Assembly: GCA_009733575.1 (NCBI GenBank)
Contig: ML769387.1
Span: 598,636 to 662,635 of the forward strand
Length of the DNA stretch: 64,000 nucleotides
Direction: 5' to 3'
Source: Gymnopus androsaceus JB14
Lineage: Eukaryota > Basidiomycota > Agaricomycetes > Agaricales > Omphalotaceae
In this document: positions 61,998-64,000 of the stretch, piece after piece
How the letters are laid out: every line of letters starts with the position of its first letter
Position numbering within the stretch: the first letter of the stretch is position 1
The notes under the pieces: generated by a model
What the model was told of the DNA's origin: nothing
The model's database searches: none
What the model saw: the letters and a program-made list of their open reading frames with translations, nothing else
Program-made: the position numbers and the translations under genes

Positions 61998-62243
61998 ATG
62001 AATTTCTCCTCCTGCTTCTGTCCTATCGTTTTCCTTGTCTCCGCTGCGTGTCGTGTAACAGTTACGGGCAACGCCCGCCCGACAATTCATTTTTATCCCG
62101 TCAGCCTGTTCTTTGTGGCCTTTTCTCTGACTCGTCTTTATATCGATTTTCAGACTCTTCGTCCAACAGATACCACAGGTACAAAGAGCTACCGTCGAGA
62201 TTCTGAGAATCGACCGAGCCTGAGCTGCAATGAGACTGATTGA
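61998..62243 (+). CDS. Small secreted protein, unknown
   Basis: The start Met opens a signal peptide (MNFSSCFCPIVFLVSAACRV). Downstream an intron GTCAGC...TTTTCAG (62099-62153) is likely; without it the frame also stays open but would encode a second hydrophobic stretch (VSLFFVAFSLTRLYI). With splicing the mature part is about 45 residues (TLRPTDTTGTKSYRRDSENR, then PSLSCNETD), hydrophilic with RR and one Cys. Family not recognised. A good TATA box lies upstream. The effector-like size and secretion signal are seen; any role is inference. Confidence 0.45.
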   Translation: MNFSSCFCPIVFLVSAACRVTVTGNARPTIHFYPVSLFFVAFSLTRLYIDFQTLRPTDTTGTKSYRRDSENRPSLSCNETD

Positions 62244-62385
62244 CCGTCGCCTTCGAATATACAATGCATTTAAATCTAATTCAACTGGGGTCTAGCGTGA
62301 GCTTCGGAACATCACCCGCCTTTCTGCAACACCATCTGCCCAATCTACTAAGGATATACGACAGCACTGCTGAATATCTATACTA

Positions 62386-63234
62386 CTATCCATGATTTTT
62401 CTTTGAAACGCTCTCTCATTGGTAGCGAGAGCGCTGGGAAATTGAATCCATATTCCAATCATTTCAAGAGCGAGAGTAGGATGTATACTGCATTTGTGAG
62501 CTGGAACTTGCTTTGCCGCTTCCCCTATGATGTCTATGAAACACTGGCGCCATATACACTATGGATTAAAGGTCATCAAGGACCTCAAAATTAGCAAGTA
62601 GCAGGTAACATACCCATTTGATAAAAAAACTGGGGCAGGACGCCAGTGTTTTTGCCATTACACTCAACGGGGTATCAAGTATAATTGGCGCCAGATGTTC
62701 GAAAAGAGTTGCTATTCGGTGATCTGCAGCAAAACGCAAAACTTCTTGCGGATGGCTTTTCACGAAATCCGACCTGATATGAAAATCTTCCTGTAAATAT
62801 CAGATAGTACGACGGAGAGATAGATTGAGGAACCTTAGTTTTAATTGACACACAGACTGAGCGGCATACACCTCGTACTTTTCCGCTGCCTCTGCTACCT
62901 TCAGCACTGACTCAAAGTCCATTCGTTCGAGAGTTGGATGTTGTCGAGGGTAGATGAATTGAAACAGAATCTCTAGCGTCTCGGATGATTCGGCAAGGTC
63001 CACAATTTCCCCGTTAGTAGGGGTATTGGCTGAAGGAAAGCCTCCAGAGGCAAACTCCAAGTACTTTTTATGTAGATGAAACTGAACGCAGTCAGAGGAG
63101 AGCATCACCACGTCTGCGTCTGCTCCTCGAACTGAGGATCAAGTTAGTTAGATCACAAGTAAGCTCGATAGAGTCTTGAATTACTCACAAAGAGGGCTAG
63201 TAGTAGCTTGGTCACCTTGCGGTGTGATCATCAT
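62386..63234 (-). CDS. BTB/POZ domain protein
   Basis: Agaric-type BTB protein. Exon 1 is MMITPQGDQATTSPLF. The next exon carries the BTB fold: GADADVVMLSSDCVQFHLHK, KYLEFASGGFPSANTPTNGE, IVDLAESSETLEILFQFIYP, and FESVLKVAEAAEKYEVYAAQ. After an intron (acceptor before SDFVKSHPQEV) come helical segments SDFVKSHPQEVLRFAADHRI and LDTPLSVMAKTLASCPSFFI. A last exon (from about 62535) could read CIWRQCFIDIIGEAAKQVPA and end at 62386; otherwise the protein stops near 62566. Such genes form large lineage-specific families in mushrooms and are often assigned to protein-protein interaction or ubiquitin ligase recruitment. Confidence 0.75.
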
Positions 63235-64000
63235 CGCCTAAATCTGAATGCTCGGTAATAAAGTGATAGAGAACCAAGCAGATCGCGAAGCGAGTGCGTA
63301 CCAAGTAGATGGTGGTTGGAGAAAAATTACTGGAAACCACGTTTCATTTACAAACTCCTTGCCGCATGTCAGTCCAGCATGTAGACATTTCTTCAGCCAC
63401 ATGCCTTCTGGCTCACTATGCCAACGCCACAGATTCCTGGTCAATGGGGATATGACCTATGAAGTTCGTACATGTATATCTTCTTTCCTCGTCCTCTTCA
63501 CTTTAGGACGGATCTGAGGAGCTAGTGCGAGTTACTCGAAACACAGCGGTCAATTGTAAATCCATCTTTTCGCCAAAATCTTAATTGTGCTAGATTTAGA
63601 TGACCTTAAGGGTAAATCGAAACACCTCCCAAACAGGAAAGATTAAACTCACAAAATACCCATATTCAAGGATCACCAACTCAACTGATCCTGTACTGTC
63701 CCCGACAGTCCTTAGTAGGGTCGGTCAAATTCCATTCTAAGACGGGGGGCAGAGAGAAATTTGGATTGTAAAACATGTCAGAGCTGCTTCACCTCTAGCT
63801 ATAGGCCAGATATTGCCGAGCGGCGGCGCGCGCGGCACTCATGAAATATTGAAAGGGTGATATTCCCAACATAATCTGTTCAGTGGTCGGTAAGCGTAAA
63901 CCTTTATTCATGGAACTAACGCACGAAGAATTCTTGGACCATCTACGATGAAGCACCGGTACATAAGATGGAACGGGTGCACATTAGTGTGAAGAAAAGT
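63235..64000. other. Right end, no gene recognised
   Basis: Short frames only (up to 89 codons, + strand 63248-63517), without motifs. It contains the BTB gene's upstream region and then unremarkable DNA. Confidence 0.4.

Overview
The window is nuclear DNA of a filamentous basidiomycete, most likely an Agaricomycete. Almost every gene is cut by short introns of about 45-65 nt with GT...AG borders. Recognisable proteins are fungal (alpha-glucan synthase, Csm3, Trs23, Cmr1, Coq11, Aim34), and F-box/LRR relics, a BTB-domain protein and small secreted proteins fit the mushroom-forming fungi. Gene models below were spliced by eye, so exon borders are proposals.

Layout. (1) 0.4-8.4 kb: two arms of about 3 kb in inverted orientation around a 1.6 kb centre. 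Each arm carries a FAD monooxygenase and the 3' part of a COQ11-like gene. The left arm keeps an intact COQ11 and a broken monooxygenase; the right arm keeps an intact monooxygenase and a truncated COQ11. (2) 8.4-11 kb: gene-poor, with a decayed F-box gene. (3) 11-20.5 kb: compact housekeeping block: mitochondrial adenylate kinase, N-terminal methyltransferase (NTM1), CSM3, TRAPP subunit TRS23, CMR1 and an unknown protein. (4) 20.5-24.2 kb: one small secreted protein and over 2 kb without a gene. (5) 24.2-27.7 kb: membrane J-protein and DEAD-box helicase DBP2 with one unusually long intron. (6) 27.9-32.5 kb: second F-box relic, a C2H2 zinc-finger protein and a conserved unknown protein. (7) 32.9-42.5 kb: AIM34-like, COA8-like, nucleoporin NUP133, RPB12, histone H2B and long-chain-base kinase LCB4. 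(8) 43.3-51.4 kb: alpha-1,3-glucan synthase. (9) 52.0-54.9 kb: a peptide-precursor gene made of repeated 60-nt exons, each ending in a Lys-Arg site, next to a UstYa/DUF3328-like gene. (10) 56.3-63.2 kb: a Ser-rich membrane protein, an unknown coiled-coil protein, a small secreted protein and a BTB protein.

The most interesting locus is region 9. A secretory signal exon is followed by at least four copies of a peptide unit separated by Kex2-type sites, and a UstYa-family protein lies just upstream on the same strand. This is the hallmark pairing of dikaritin-type ribosomal peptides, known mainly from ascomycetes. Here the exon-by-exon repeat organisation is striking and some units look decayed.

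A caution applies throughout. Several strongly conserved genes, including histone H2B, are broken by one single-base length change each, often in a short homopolymer, and regain the correct frame if it is ignored. This looks like residual indel error in the assembly, so a lone frameshift here should not be read as a pseudogene.
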